Shown piece by piece: positions 41,001 to 47,305 of a stretch of DNA of 64,000 nt (position 1 is the stretch's first letter; each line of letters opens with the position of its first letter). The DNA is from Strigamia acuminata (taxonomy: Eukaryota > Arthropoda > Chilopoda > Geophilomorpha > Linotaeniidae). The stretch is from contig OX442314.1 in the NCBI GenBank assembly GCA_949358305.1, positions 13,075,060 through 13,139,059 of the forward strand, read 5' to 3'. Made by a program: the position numbers and the translations under genes. A model generated the notes under the pieces. It was not told the origin of the DNA. It made no database searches and worked only from the letters and a program-made list of their open reading frames with translations.

Positions 41001-42338
41001 TACTTGCGCTTAAATGTCATCTCTAGGGAGGTCAACGTCCTAAGTTCTAACCACCATCTTGAAGGGTGAGAGAAGGAATGGGTTCTTTCGAGGGATTTAT
41101 CGATCTGCTGCTTGTGCATGAAAGTGATGCGAAAACAGACATGTTGGGAGGGCACACGTAGTTTGTTGCATGAATTATTAATAAACAAAGGGAAAATATT
41201 TAGGCGCAATAAAAAATAATAAAAAATAATAAAAAAATATAAATTGATGATTTTTTTTTCATTTTTTTTTTCAGAGGAAGTAACGAGCATGGGAGTGCGA
41301 TTTCGCCTTTATGGATGCGAACGGATGAGGCGAGAACGGATGATCGGAGAAAGTATCGTGAGTTTCGTATCTCTGAATTTAGATCAAGAAACTACTCACT
41401 GGCTGACACTAGAGCCGAGGACGAATCTTGCAGTAAGTTAGGTCGTTGTTTGACAAGTGCCGGACTATAACCACTTCCGAGGCCCCAAGCAGAAGCGTGA
41501 ATGAGGTCCCCTTCTCTTTTTCAAAAAATCAACGCATAAAATTATTATATATTATAATTAATATGGTAACATACTAATTAAATATTTGAACATGGATTAA
41601 AATAACATGTCAAATTATTACGCAAGAATTTAGCTTTATGGTTGGCCCGGCACTGCAATAGGTGGTTATTTTGAAGTATATTCGAAACATAATCTTATAG
41701 TGTGTTATTCGACAGCATGGAGACTCGAAAACGGACTTGTCCAGCCTCGCTCGTAGCGACAGCACAGGCTCAACACAGTCTATGCAGCATGGTGGTGTGC
41801 CAGAATTATTACTCGGCCTATCTTACAATGGGACGACTGGCCGCTTGTCAGTTGAAGTCATTAAAGGAAGTCATTTTCGTAATTTAGCAATGAATAGGGC
41901 GCCCGGTAATGACTTGTAGGTAATTTATCCGTTAATATGAGCTAATTTATTGCTTGTTTTCAGACACTTATGTTAAATTATCCTTGATGTCGTCTAATAA
42001 TCAAGAAATAGCCAGGAGTAAAACGTCAATTCGTCGCGGGCAACCAAATCCTTTATTTAAAGAGACGTTTATGTTTCAAGTAATTGTGGGGATTGCGAGC
42101 GCTTTGTTTATGACGTTAATGTTTGGTTTTTGTGTTTTAGGTAGCACTTTTTCAGTTGCCGGATGTGACTTTGATGGTATCCGTATACAACAAGCGAAAC
42201 ATGAAGCGAAAGGAAATGATCGGATGGTTTTCTTTGGGACTTAATAGCAGTGGTGAGGAAGAATTGTCGCATTGGAACGACATGCGTGACAGCAAAGGGG
42301 AACAGGTTTGTCGATGGCACGTTCTTGTCGAGTCTTAG
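11042..42338 (+). CDS. SYT14/SYT16: synaptotagmin 14/16-type protein (spans about 31 kb)
   Basis: Twelve exons: 11042-11057, 34389-34553, 37678-37710, 37871-38056, 38173-38447, 39995-40066, 40309-40488, 40873-40981, 41275-41432, 41716-41905, 41964-42079 and 42141-42338. They give 565 residues. Exons 2-12 are secure. Exon 1 (Met-Ala-Gln-Val-Gln) is inferred because its phase-1 end fits the phase of exon 2. Exon 2 encodes the single membrane segment ([20 protein letters not shown]) followed by [13 protein letters not shown] Ser/acidic linker follows, then two C2 domains (C2A from [11 protein letters not shown]2B from [15 protein letters not shown]) and the C-terminal CRWHVLVES. Syt14 and Syt16 C2 domains lack the full set of calcium-binding aspartates, and likewise I do not see the usual Asp pairs here. 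Likely role: calcium-independent membrane traffic, mainly in neurons. Confidence 0.9.
12330..12362. repeat. perfect 13-bp inverted repeat (hairpin)
   Basis: Arms AATAGATCAGTCA and TGACTGATCTATT pair perfectly around a 7-nt loop TTTAAAG. No T-run follows, so it is not a terminator. It may be a tiny element remnant or a structured intron RNA. Confidence 0.8.
12985..13071 (-). pseudogene. possible carbonyl-reductase-type SDR relic
   Basis: On the minus strand a frame opens with Met and reads [11 protein letters not shown], very like the NADP-binding start of carbonyl reductases (VTGSNKGIG), then stops after about 29 codons. No NNAG or YxxxK motif was found around it. It is either a short decayed retrocopy fragment or a chance match. 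Confidence 0.3.
13240..13566 (-). CDS. hypothetical secreted 108-residue ORF
   Basis: An open frame of 108 codons starts with a good signal-peptide-like stretch ([19 protein letters not shown]) followed by a hydrophilic region with a few cysteines ([17 protein letters not shown]). The start codon sits inside the left arm of the 35-bp inverted repeat at 13,549-13,677, and the mirror arm carries the same first six codons on the plus strand. I do not recognise the protein. It lies inside the Syt14/16 intron on the opposite strand. It may be part of a transposon or not expressed. Confidence 0.3.
   Translation of the reverse strand: MLATIFTCLLFIIFHVPVSTIINFNVINLKIPPKVRWYKSGETVMDLQTLDKVKNISCEIALVEDRACLEPKLWPSIEPIRSVYNRKIGSKLPVGSLQKLYTKGQMVV
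13549..13677. mobile_element. 129-bp MITE-like element with 35-bp inverted repeats
   Basis: Left arm 13,549-13,583 and right arm 13,643-13,677 are inverted copies with a single mismatch in 35 bp. The spacer contains a perfect 16-bp palindrome, CTATAACATGTTATAG, at 13,591-13,606. The near identity points to a young insertion or ongoing gene conversion between arms. No clear target-site duplication was found. Confidence 0.8.
13678..15050. other. Syt14/16 intron 1 sequence without recognised features
   Basis: Apart from scattered AT runs and short open frames with no family features, nothing is recognised here. Confidence 0.5.
15051..15125. repeat. 34-bp tandem repeat, two copies plus a partial
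   Basis: The unit starts ATATGCAAAATAAATTTCGT and continues with TATATGCGCATATA. Copies lie at 15,051-15,084 and 15,085-15,118, and a third starts and breaks off. The two full copies are identical, so the duplication is recent. Confidence 0.85.
15126..16556. other. Syt14/16 intron 1 sequence without recognised features
   Basis: No exon, RNA gene or repeat could be supported here. The composition is a little less AT-rich than its surroundings (15,800-16,080). Confidence 0.45.
16557..16670 (+). mobile_element. left-end fragment of the TGTTTACACCAA MITE family
   Basis: The sequence starts with CTGTTTACATCAAGATTTTG and runs colinear with the left 110 bp of the two larger copies at 18,720 and 19,250 (shared words GGATCTAGATC and GTGTGCCCAACAAC). 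No right end was found, so it is truncated. Confidence 0.75.
17394..17615 (-). other. open frame of 73 codons, unrecognised
   Basis: This minus-strand frame ([16 protein letters not shown], then [18 protein letters not shown]) has more protein-like composition than other frames in the intron. It has no flanking splice partners and no known domain. It may be a relic of a gene or transposon. Confidence 0.2.
17731..17792. repeat. imperfect long hairpin
   Basis: The stretch holding TGCATCAGATGGGGAAAAGA pairs with TCTTTTTCCCACCTGATTG some 20 nt downstream, giving a stem of about 22 bp with a few mismatches. It may be a foldback remnant of a MITE. Confidence 0.65.
17950..18195. mobile_element. pogo/Tigger-like MITE (246 bp) with TA target duplication
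   Basis: The terminal inverted repeats begin CAGTAGAGCATCGATT, match over about 24 bp with few differences, and are flanked on each side by TA. The CAGTAGAGC...TCGATTATCCGAA pattern is typical of pogo/Tigger elements in the Tc1/mariner superfamily. The interior is AT-rich and non-coding, so it would need a transposase supplied in trans. Confidence 0.85.
18720..19222. mobile_element. TGTTTACACCAA MITE family, copy A (503 bp)
   Basis: It begins CTTGTTTACACCAA and ends TTGGTGTAAACAAG, a perfect 14-bp terminal inverted repeat. Inner parts of both ends also mirror each other loosely (GGATC-rich words). It has no coding capacity. It lies 27 bp before copy B. Confidence 0.88.
19250..19730. mobile_element. 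TGTTTACACCAA MITE family, copy B (481 bp)
   Basis: Colinear with copy A over both ends (left GGTTTTGGATCTCATCCGAA, right GGGTGAATATTGGAACTC), with a diverged middle. Its terminal repeats have mutated (CTTGCTCACACCAA and TTGGTATAAACATG), so it is older than copy A. Confidence 0.85.
19737..19879. mobile_element. hAT-like MITE (143 bp)
   Basis: The ends are inverted repeats starting CAGGGGTCGAC on the left and GTCGACCCCTG on the right. CAGGGGT-type ends are usual in hAT elements. The 8-bp target duplication is not convincing, so the superfamily call rests on the termini alone. Confidence 0.7.
19893..20170 (-). mobile_element. 5S-rRNA-derived SINE, copy 1
   Basis: On the minus strand, about 20,160 down to 20,050 reads as a diverged 5S rRNA head, including GAGCTAAGCAG, TGGTCAGTACTTGGATGG and GGGAATCCCAGT, which correspond to the A-box, intermediate and C-box internal promoter region of 5S genes. 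It is followed by a non-5S body (19,900-20,050) that is shared with a second copy at 27,660. A 5S head with a unique body is the structure of SINE3-type retroposons. It is too diverged to be a working 5S gene. Confidence 0.7.
20185..20214. repeat. short degenerate (TTAGG)n telomere-like tract
   Basis: Six consecutive pentamers of AACCT/GACCT type on the plus strand (for example AACCTAACCTAACCT) equal (TTAGG)n on the other strand, the arthropod telomere repeat. The tract abuts the 5' end of the 5S-derived SINE, so it may be a by-product of insertion or end repair, or simply a microsatellite. Confidence 0.6.
20215..23500. other. Syt14/16 intron 1, central part
   Basis: No conserved exon was found. 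The stretch 21,430-21,700 is less AT-rich and has donor-like GTGAGT words, so an alternative non-coding first exon is possible but unsupported. A sequence matching the RFX X-box lies at 22,411-22,424 (listed separately). Confidence 0.4.
22411..22424 (+). promoter_or_regulatory. RFX X-box match (first of two identical)
   Basis: GTTACTATGACAAC fits the RFX consensus RYYNYYATRRNRAC at every position. An identical 14-mer lies 8.8 kb away in the same intron. Function is inferred from the motif only. Confidence 0.4.
23510..24620. mobile_element. element with GGCGAT/ATCGCC subterminal repeats carrying a RING gene relic
   Basis: The left flank (23,535-23,670) has TTGGCGAT-type words several times on the plus strand. 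The right flank (24,420-24,600) has AATCGCCAATTTGGGAG-type words repeatedly in the opposite sense. Such mirrored clusters of a short motif at both ends are usual for DNA transposons with subterminal transposase-binding repeats. Exact ends and target duplication could not be fixed. A decayed RING-finger gene lies between them. Confidence 0.55.
23912..24326 (+). pseudogene. decayed RING-finger protein gene (two frameshifts)
   Basis: The frame starts [20 protein letters not shown] and runs to the first half of a RING finger (CQLC...KCGHM). After GHMV the expected [15 protein letters not shown] continues in another frame, and [19 protein letters not shown] is back in the first frame. Small indels near 24,219 and 24,267 therefore break it. 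When read across frames the C-x2-C, C-x-H, C-x2-C, C-x2-C ligand order is complete, as in E3 ubiquitin ligases. There are no introns, so it is a retrocopy or a gene carried by the surrounding mobile element. Confidence 0.7.
24621..25381. other. Syt14/16 intron 1 sequence without recognised features
   Basis: AT-rich with homopolymer runs. No gene, RNA or repeat was recognised apart from T and A tracts. Confidence 0.45.
25382..25657. mobile_element. CAGTT MITE family, copy 1 (276 bp), with duplicated right end
   Basis: Terminal inverted repeats of about 45 bp share the words GGTATCT and ATGCCAAATTCA. The right terminal stretch is repeated again directly after the element (about 25,671-25,715: GAATTTGGCATTAAGATACT), a local tandem duplication. 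The interior (AATGTTAAAATAAAGTAAAT) is shared with copy 2 at 28,864. The CAGT ends and TA flank suggest Tc1/mariner-type mobilisation. Confidence 0.82.
26402..26499. repeat. perfect palindrome plus AGGTGCATTCAC-type end
   Basis: GTCTAAATGTAAAATTT and its perfect inverted copy (26,402-26,441) are followed by GACTTTGTGAATGCACCT (to about 26,499). The same order recurs at 38,960-39,024, so this is one family of small inverted-repeat elements. The left end of this copy was not found. Confidence 0.65.
26657..27030. mobile_element. hAT-like MITE (374 bp) with an internal minisatellite
   Basis: The left end is CAGAACAGGGG and the right end is CTTAATCCAGCCCTG in the inverse sense (CAGGGCTGGATTAAG). 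The flanking 8-mers GTCTATGG (26,649-26,656) and GCCTACGG (27,031-27,038) match at 6 of 8 with two transitions, as expected of an aged hAT target duplication. The middle is filled by a 20-bp tandem repeat. Confidence 0.75.
26741..26882. repeat. 20-bp minisatellite, seven units
   Basis: The unit GTGAAAATTCACTGTTTTGC is repeated seven times with almost no variation (one T-for-G in unit two, edge changes in the last). Each unit contains a near-palindrome GTGAAAATTCAC, so the array can fold back on itself. Confidence 0.92.
27660..27900 (-). mobile_element. 5S-rRNA-derived SINE, copy 2 (rearranged head)
   Basis: The body (CTTGGAAAACCACA, then AACTGGGATTCCCAG) is colinear with copy 1 at 19,893. 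The 5S-like head keeps TAGCTAAGCAG and GGGAATCCCAG on the minus strand but has lost the part corresponding to TACTTGGATGG. It runs into another repeat (GGCGGCGAGGTGATCGCCTC) that recurs inverted at about 35,800-35,930. Confidence 0.6.
27881..27960. repeat. interspersed repeat shared in inverse orientation with 35,800-35,930
   Basis: The words GGCATATTTCTAGGGGTGGC and ATCTGTGGGCGCACAAACC here match, as reverse complement, GCGCTCACAGATGTCGCTC and AGAAATATGCGACC near 35,872-35,906. It is an unidentified repeat family, probably a hAT-like end. Confidence 0.55.
28660..29240 (+). repeat. older interspersed repeat interrupted by a CAGTT MITE
   Basis: The flanks (TTTTACTCA, GTGGCAGCCATTGTGAATTT, then GTTGTTTTGGCGTCCATTCT) are colinear with 39,085-39,345 (GTGGCAGCCATTTTGAATTT, then GCTGTTTTGAGTATCCATTT). 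The second copy lacks the 298-bp MITE, so it acts as an empty-site control. Confidence 0.65.
28864..29161. mobile_element. CAGTT MITE family, copy 2 (298 bp) with TA duplication
   Basis: It begins CAGTTTGTGGCCGGTATCTT and ends in the inverted form (CGATACCGGGCGCGAACTG). TA is present on both sides (28,862-28,863 and 29,162-29,163). The interior AATATTAGGCCTAATAATGT is the same as in copy 1. No coding capacity. Confidence 0.88.
29270..29590. mobile_element. nested hAT-type terminal fragments
   Basis: Two right-end-like sequences lie here: CCGTAAATCCGCCTCTG near 29,384-29,400 and TATGGTCAATCCGCCCCCG near 29,552-29,570. In inverse sense they read CAGAGGCGGATTTACGG and CGGGGGCGGATTGACCATA, typical of hAT ends. 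Matching left ends and target duplications were not found, so these are remnants. Confidence 0.5.
29600..32090. other. Syt14/16 intron 1, distal part with a G+C-richer patch
   Basis: The stretch 29,880-30,110 is rich in CpG words (GATCGGCTCGAAAACGAGGC, GGTTCTCGCGAGTAGTGGC) in AT-rich surroundings and could be an internal promoter of a shorter Syt14/16 transcript. No exon with coding potential was found there. The rest is AT-rich with no recognised feature except an X-box at 31,249. Confidence 0.35.
31249..31262 (+). promoter_or_regulatory. RFX X-box match (second of two identical)
   Basis: GTTACTATGACAAC again, identical to 22,411-22,424 and embedded in the same short context (TATGACAACCAAC). 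Confidence 0.4.
32421..32680. repeat. degenerate AT-rich minisatellite
   Basis: Loosely repeated words of the type GATGAATTTAGACATTTTTGG recur about ten times with many changes. Minus-strand open frames here (Lys/Phe/Ile repeats) are by-products of the repeat. Confidence 0.65.
33471..33493. repeat. (CT)n microsatellite
   Basis: An uninterrupted run of about eleven CT units. Confidence 0.95.
34554..35504. other. Syt14/16 intron 2, first part
   Basis: No exon, RNA gene or repeat with clear boundaries was found. Confidence 0.4.
35513..35664. mobile_element. hAT MITE (152 bp) with 8-bp target duplication
   Basis: Ends CAGGGCTTCATAAACTGTGG and, inversely, CAGGACTTCTTAAACCTTTT. The flanks TCCTAGAC (35,505-35,512) and TACTAGAC (35,665-35,672) match at 7 of 8. 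The left end followed by GATCGCG is the usual hAT terminus. Non-autonomous. Confidence 0.88.
35940..36213. mobile_element. MITE (274 bp) with about 45-bp inverted repeats
   Basis: The left arm starts CTCAAAACCACCACAACGTT and is mirrored by the right arm ending AACGTTGTGGTAGTTTTGAG, with only a handful of mismatches over about 45 bp. An inner AATTAAATTG stretch and mid-element G+C-rich words are unique. It seems to be nested in an older CAGTT-family copy whose ends lie near 35,735 and 36,325. Confidence 0.82.
36330..37677. other. Syt14/16 intron 2, last part
   Basis: No gene seen. The last 350 nt are strongly T-rich up to the acceptor of the 33-nt exon at 37,678. Confidence 0.4.
38448..39994. 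other. Syt14/16 intron 5 with a small element
   Basis: An inverted-repeat element of 137 bp lies at 38,888-39,024 (ends AGGTGCATTCA and TGTGAATGCGCCT), followed by the repeat copy 39,085-39,345 and a T-run of more than 20 at about 39,939-39,960. No additional exon was recognised. Confidence 0.55.
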
Positions 42339-45129
42339 AAGGTTGCCTGTTGCTAGGAGGAGCCATTTCGCGTGGCGTTTTCTTAGCTTTCATCTCATCT
42401 TCTCTTGCTTGGTCACATGGACCAGATATTAACTTATTCGCGCCCGTCGTTTCATTTGTCCTCACTCGAGTTGGGCACTCATCATCCTGTCGCCTCTCTT
42501 GTTGTCCCTCTTCCTACCTACATCTGAGGGCCTCCGACAGCGAAATGTGTGTGAGATTTGACGGTGAATCAATGTTTCGAGCAATTTCTTTTGCTCTTTA
42601 GCTCCGCAAACACGAGACGAGTCAAACTATGTCGATGTTGGCTACGCACGAAAGAGATTTAAATGCGTATTGTTTGAATGTCTTTTTTTTCAATGTGTGG
42701 TTCCAACTTTTTGTACTTTGTTGTTTGGGAAATGGCAAAATGTGAGTATTAAATATTAATGTTTTCGAATGGAAAGGGGGAAAAATACTAAATTAAAAAA
42801 ACGGGTTATTAATGATTTAACCTAACTGCTAACAAATAAATTGCAACTAAAAAAAATAATAACTCGTTAAATGCTCAGTTTTTTATCTTTTAAAACTACG
42901 TTTTGACGTTTTTATTATCCAAGGTGCATTTGAAAAGAAAATGATTATTTTTTAAAGTAATTTTCTGGAATTAGTGGCGACTAAATGGAGGTTTAGTGGC
43001 TGTCGTGTTCGGATTTATTACTACACGGTTTTTGTTTTTATTTTTGGGTCGCATGGAATGCATTTAGTGAAATTTCAAACTTTGCACGAGGAAAGCTGTA
43101 TGGAAAGCGATACACACCACAAGAATGCTTCACGGTGCATCTGTTATTCATATATATTTCATTTGGAAAATCAAGCTGTCACCTTTATAGTAAATCTTTG
43201 ATATATTTTTGGGCGTAGTTTTCCCCTCGTTTTAATTACTATTCTCACAACATTTTATAGTGTGCAACTGTTTCATAATTCATCAAAACCAACCATATGT
43301 AATTTTTTTTTCTGTGCTAAGAATATCTGCTTTTCACTAATACATAATGTAGTTTTTGAGTATTAATAATATTAATAAATATGTGTTAATTGTCTACTCT
43401 TCGATATAATCAGCTATTTTGATATAACAAGTAATACTGGAAAATGTTAAGTGACTATTTGCACACAAAAATAACTCGATTATTATTTATTTTTGCACAG
43501 TTTATATTCTATATGTGTTTAAGCAGGATATACATAAAATACACACTTTAGGGTTTAGTTTAAGGATGATTTATTGATTGTATTGAGTCTTTTGTCTTTT
43601 CTATGTACAGTTTTTCTTGTTCATATTTTCTATTGTGTGGTGATATGCTTGATTCGTTATAATTAATCATTGCAGTTATCTATATTTTAATCTTTATAAG
43701 TGTGCGGGTTATTATTTTACATTATTTTTCTTTTTTCTGCGGAGGTCTTATTGAAATTGAGTTTAAAAATATAATAAAAAGAAAAAAAATCGCAGTTCAT
43801 GCATTTATTCTATGGGAATTTCTTTTTTACACATATCTATCGTTTAGTTGCCTGAAAAACGATTTAGATTTGATCTTCAATGCTGAACGACTTTTTTTTT
43901 TTACAAAAAATCTTGAGTATGTTTTCTTCATGCCATTTTCTCATTTAAAAAAATGTGCTATGACTGTTTTAATGCATACCTGCGAATTTACAATTTTTTC
44001 TGCTTTTAAAGATGTACTTGTGAAAACTTTTGAAACTCATAATTCATTGTCACGCTTTTATCTGTTATTTTGTGTTTTATTTTAGTTATTAAATTTTTTT
44101 TGTTTTAGAACGTAAGAGCGTATTAGCACTGATCAAATTATTCAAGAAAAAACAAACATCGAAAAAATTGCACAAATAAATAATGGAAAAACTAGTATTA
44201 ATTTCGAACATGGTGGTATATTAAAAACTAGATTAATATAAGCTTATATAATTAAAAATTCTAGCAACTGAAGCAGACAATGTCGAACGATTCTACTAGT
44301 TTCATTGACAGTCGTCTTGAAGCAAAGAAAAGTTTTTTAAGGAGAATTCTACTACAAAAGAATACACAAATAATATAAAATTCTACATTAAATTCACTTT
44401 AGAATTGTTTAGGAGAAAACTCCACAAACACCATCACAATTCTAATTCCTACAAGCGGATATTTTGCACTGACTTGTGAGGTAATTTAATTCATTTTATT
44501 ATTTTAATTCTACATTTTTAGTCAAGGTTAAAAATGCGTAATCTAAAAGAACAATTATAACGTTCAACCACTTGCAAGATTACCTTACTGCGCCAATTTA
44601 CACGCTTGAAAGAATTCAGCATTTGTCACGACAATAACTTCGCTTATTCGGTGCAATACGGCTACACGTGTTAAAGTTTAATCAATTCCAGGCACGTCTA
44701 TCCGAAGGGTTTACCCAAACCTGCCTAAAATCGCCTTCCTTAACCCACAGCTTTGACGATACACTCGATTTCTGCCCAGAGATTTGCCTAAAACCCGTCA
44801 AGCTCAAACCAACTTCTTAACCTAAAGTAATAATAAATTAAATTAAAACAAAACACTGTGCCGTGGGATTGGTTAATATCTTCCATGGACTTCACAAAAC
44901 TATAAAATAAAAACTTGTATAATTTAACGTTTAGTTAAGTCTGGCCTCTCACTTTTATACACATTGTAGACGACTTTGGTCCAACCATACTACCTTTACC
45001 GGCTTTAATTAAAGGCGATGCATTACTGAGAATTTACAATACTTTCTGCTTTTAAAAATGTTCTCATGAAAACGTAGTGACGAATTTATAATTTATTCAA
45101 ATACAATTTAATTACAAAACATACGCAAA
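42339..45129. other. Syt14/16 3' flank
   Basis: AT-rich sequence that may hold a long 3' UTR. A short stretch is duplicated (AATTTACAATTTTTTCTGCT near 43,985 and AATTTACAATACTTTCTGCT near 45,031). No gene recognised. Confidence 0.45.
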
Positions 45130-45133
45130 TGAA

Positions 45134-45910
45134 CAATTTTGGTTTAGTAGTCAGTATTTATGTAAATAATAGGTTGGATTTTTGGATATTTTCCACAAAA
45201 AGAATAAATTTCAAGCTGACTTGTGAGAACGAAGTTTTTGTGTATGCCAATTTCTCGAATAAAGTTTTTCAATGCAACGACTTTTTCTCTATCTATAATT
45301 TTTGCTGTAAATGCAAATGACTCGATCTGCAAACTCGTCGAATGCGCTCACTTGAGCGTAATTTGAAAGTTCATCAAAATCATTGCTTGCAAGTTGCAAT
45401 CATTTCTTCTAAGCGTCACGCTCGATCAACATTTAGATCATATTTAATATGTATTAAGTCATTTTTCACTGAAAAGAATATATTCACGAGAAAAGGGAAC
45501 ATCTTCCAGCTTAGATTGTTGAAATTGCTGAATTAAGCCGCATTCATCGCTTGGTGTGTAATTATCCGTGTATTTTAATCTATTAAATATTATCGTCACT
45601 TTAAATAAATGAATTAACTGGCTTATTTATTCTCATAAATATTTTTGAAATACTGTACCTGAAAATTTGAAACTTCTTTTTTAGGGATTCAGTAGCCTTT
45701 TCCCACATTTTCGTCGACGTCGGGTTTATTTGCTCCGAGTGTTTCATGGTTAACTCCAGTTTGGAATTCTTCGTCCGTTTGTGTGGCGATGCTTTCTTTT
45801 CTAGTTTGCATACTAGTCTCAGCTTCTCTTACGTTTATTTCAGTTTGGGTAGATTTATTGTTGTTAATGTTCACCTCTTGAGCCGACATGTTTGAGCTTT
45901 CTGCGTACAC
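45134..45910 (-). pseudogene. decayed BLES03/C11orf68-like (DUF1917) gene
   Basis: On the minus strand the N-terminal frame (from about 45,889) is Gln/Thr-rich with STQTE and ATQTD, like the start of the intact minus-strand neighbour. Further on, NDFDELSNYAQVS and DRVICIYSKNY match the family core (in the neighbour NEFDGFSNYARVS). The frame then stops and the match resumes in another frame as REKVVALKNFIREIGI and LEIYSFCGKYP (family LEKAIREAGI and PDIYTTCGIY). The middle SGKWLF part is not readable. At least one frameshift and several stops make it a pseudogene. Confidence 0.75.
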
Positions 45911-46204
45911 AATAAGCTTAGATGATTAAACTTGGACGATAGAGCTTCACCTCCGCACACCGATTGCAATAAAATGATTACAACTGGATGCTTCACGGCC
46001 GTACTCGATGCTTTAAAATCCTGTTCCAAAATATCGAAAATTTTAATTTTAATTATTTTAATGCAAATTTCTTACAGCAAGTAAATTATAATATTTTACT
46101 TATGTAAAGTGAAATTTTTTTGAATGTTTACGTATATACTGGTATAGTACGTATAACTCTACATTTTTAAAAAGTATAAAAATATATTTTAGAATTTTGA
46201 ATAA

Positions 46205-46430
46205 TTTAGCATTAAAATCCAATCGCAATATTAATCGCTTATTTTTTTTAATAGAAATGTTCTATTTTCTATAATCGCAATATTAATCGCTTATTTTTTT
46301 TTAAACAGAAATGTTCTATTTTCTATACCCACAAAATTAAAACAAGTACTTAAAATGGAAACATAAATTTATTAAGAACATGCAAAATACAAAAAAAATC
46401 ATGCTAATAGGCCTACTCCAAAAAAAAGCA
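46205..46430. repeat. recent direct duplicate of 48,155-48,312
   Basis: Near-identical sequence (CCAATCGCAATATTA, AATGTTCTATTTTCTATACC, then CATGCTAATAGGCCTACTCC) occurs again 1.9 kb to the right. This copy has an extra internal tandem duplication of about 50 bp (46,225-46,322). The high identity shows a recent event within the DUF1917 cluster. Confidence 0.85.
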
Positions 46431-46486
46431 TGTAAATAATCACTACAGCACAATAAAAAAAATCAAATAAACTTCTAAAAACAGAC

Positions 46487-47305
46487 TTACAGGTTTACTT
46501 TCGTTCGAACATTGAACTGAGTCTTAACAACAGTAGGATTATCAGCACCAGTAGGTCTAAATTCACTGCGAAAAGTAACTGGTCGAATAAAATTACCATT
46601 ATGACAATGAATTCCACAAAACGTGTAAATGTCGGGCTTATAGTAAAGTATGGCTTTGACACCAAGTTTTCGGATATTGGCTTCCAAATTAATAATTTCA
46701 TTCACAAGTTGATTCTTGGTGTATACGCAAATTGCATGCAATCCCCCAATAGATTTGGTGCTCACTCTGGCATAATTTGAAAATCCATCGAATTCGTTCT
46801 CCGCTATCGCATTCACTATCGAATCCCACACTGAATCAACGTCGCTAGACGGAACGAGAAATAGCCATTTACCACTTTGAATGTTAAACTGTTGCTTAAG
46901 TCTTTCAATGTTGATGGAAGTCAAGTATCCATGAAAATGCAAAAGTCGATAATATTCCGCTCGGAGACACTTGACGTCGGTCGGGTTATAATCGATGCTG
47001 TTAAATGAAGGTCCATGCATTCCAAGCCATTTGAGTTTTTTACATATTCTGTAAGAAAACAAAAAATATATATATATATATACATTGAAATAACGTTCTA
47101 ATTAAATCATCGTAAAATACTTGAAAACTTGAGTTGGCTGGTATTTCGCGGCGTCTGAAAATGGCATCTCTAGTATAATGTGAAAACGAATTGCGAGACT
47201 AATGTGACCTTTTCTTTGGTCTGTCTGCGTGGCCACACTTTTCGTTTCCGTGATCTCGATTTTCGAAACTTCAGCCACGATCTCGTTTCGCGAAACTTCA
47301 GCCAT
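46487..47305 (-). CDS. BLES03/C11orf68-like protein (DUF1917), minus-strand copy
   Basis: Two exons, 47121-47305 and 46487-47048, separated by a 72-nt intron, encode 248 residues. I use the ATG at 47,305 (MAEVSRNEIVAEVSK). The N-terminus is variable and holds KSVATQTDQ, a good dynein light chain LC8 (TQT) motif. The domain follows: LKWLGMHGPSF, SGKWLFLVPSSDVDSVWDSI, NEFDGFSNYARVS, HAICVYTKNQ and YYKPDIYTFCGIH. Human BLES03 (C11orf68) has an eIF4E-like fold with unknown function. This copy is the most diverged intact one. It points away from the plus-strand copies, so the promoters face each other across about 1.5 kb. Confidence 0.85.

Noticed and set aside
43702-44085. 127-codon open frame downstream of Syt14/16
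   Set aside because: Phe/Leu-rich translation of AT-rich DNA, with no family features. More likely 3' UTR or flank.
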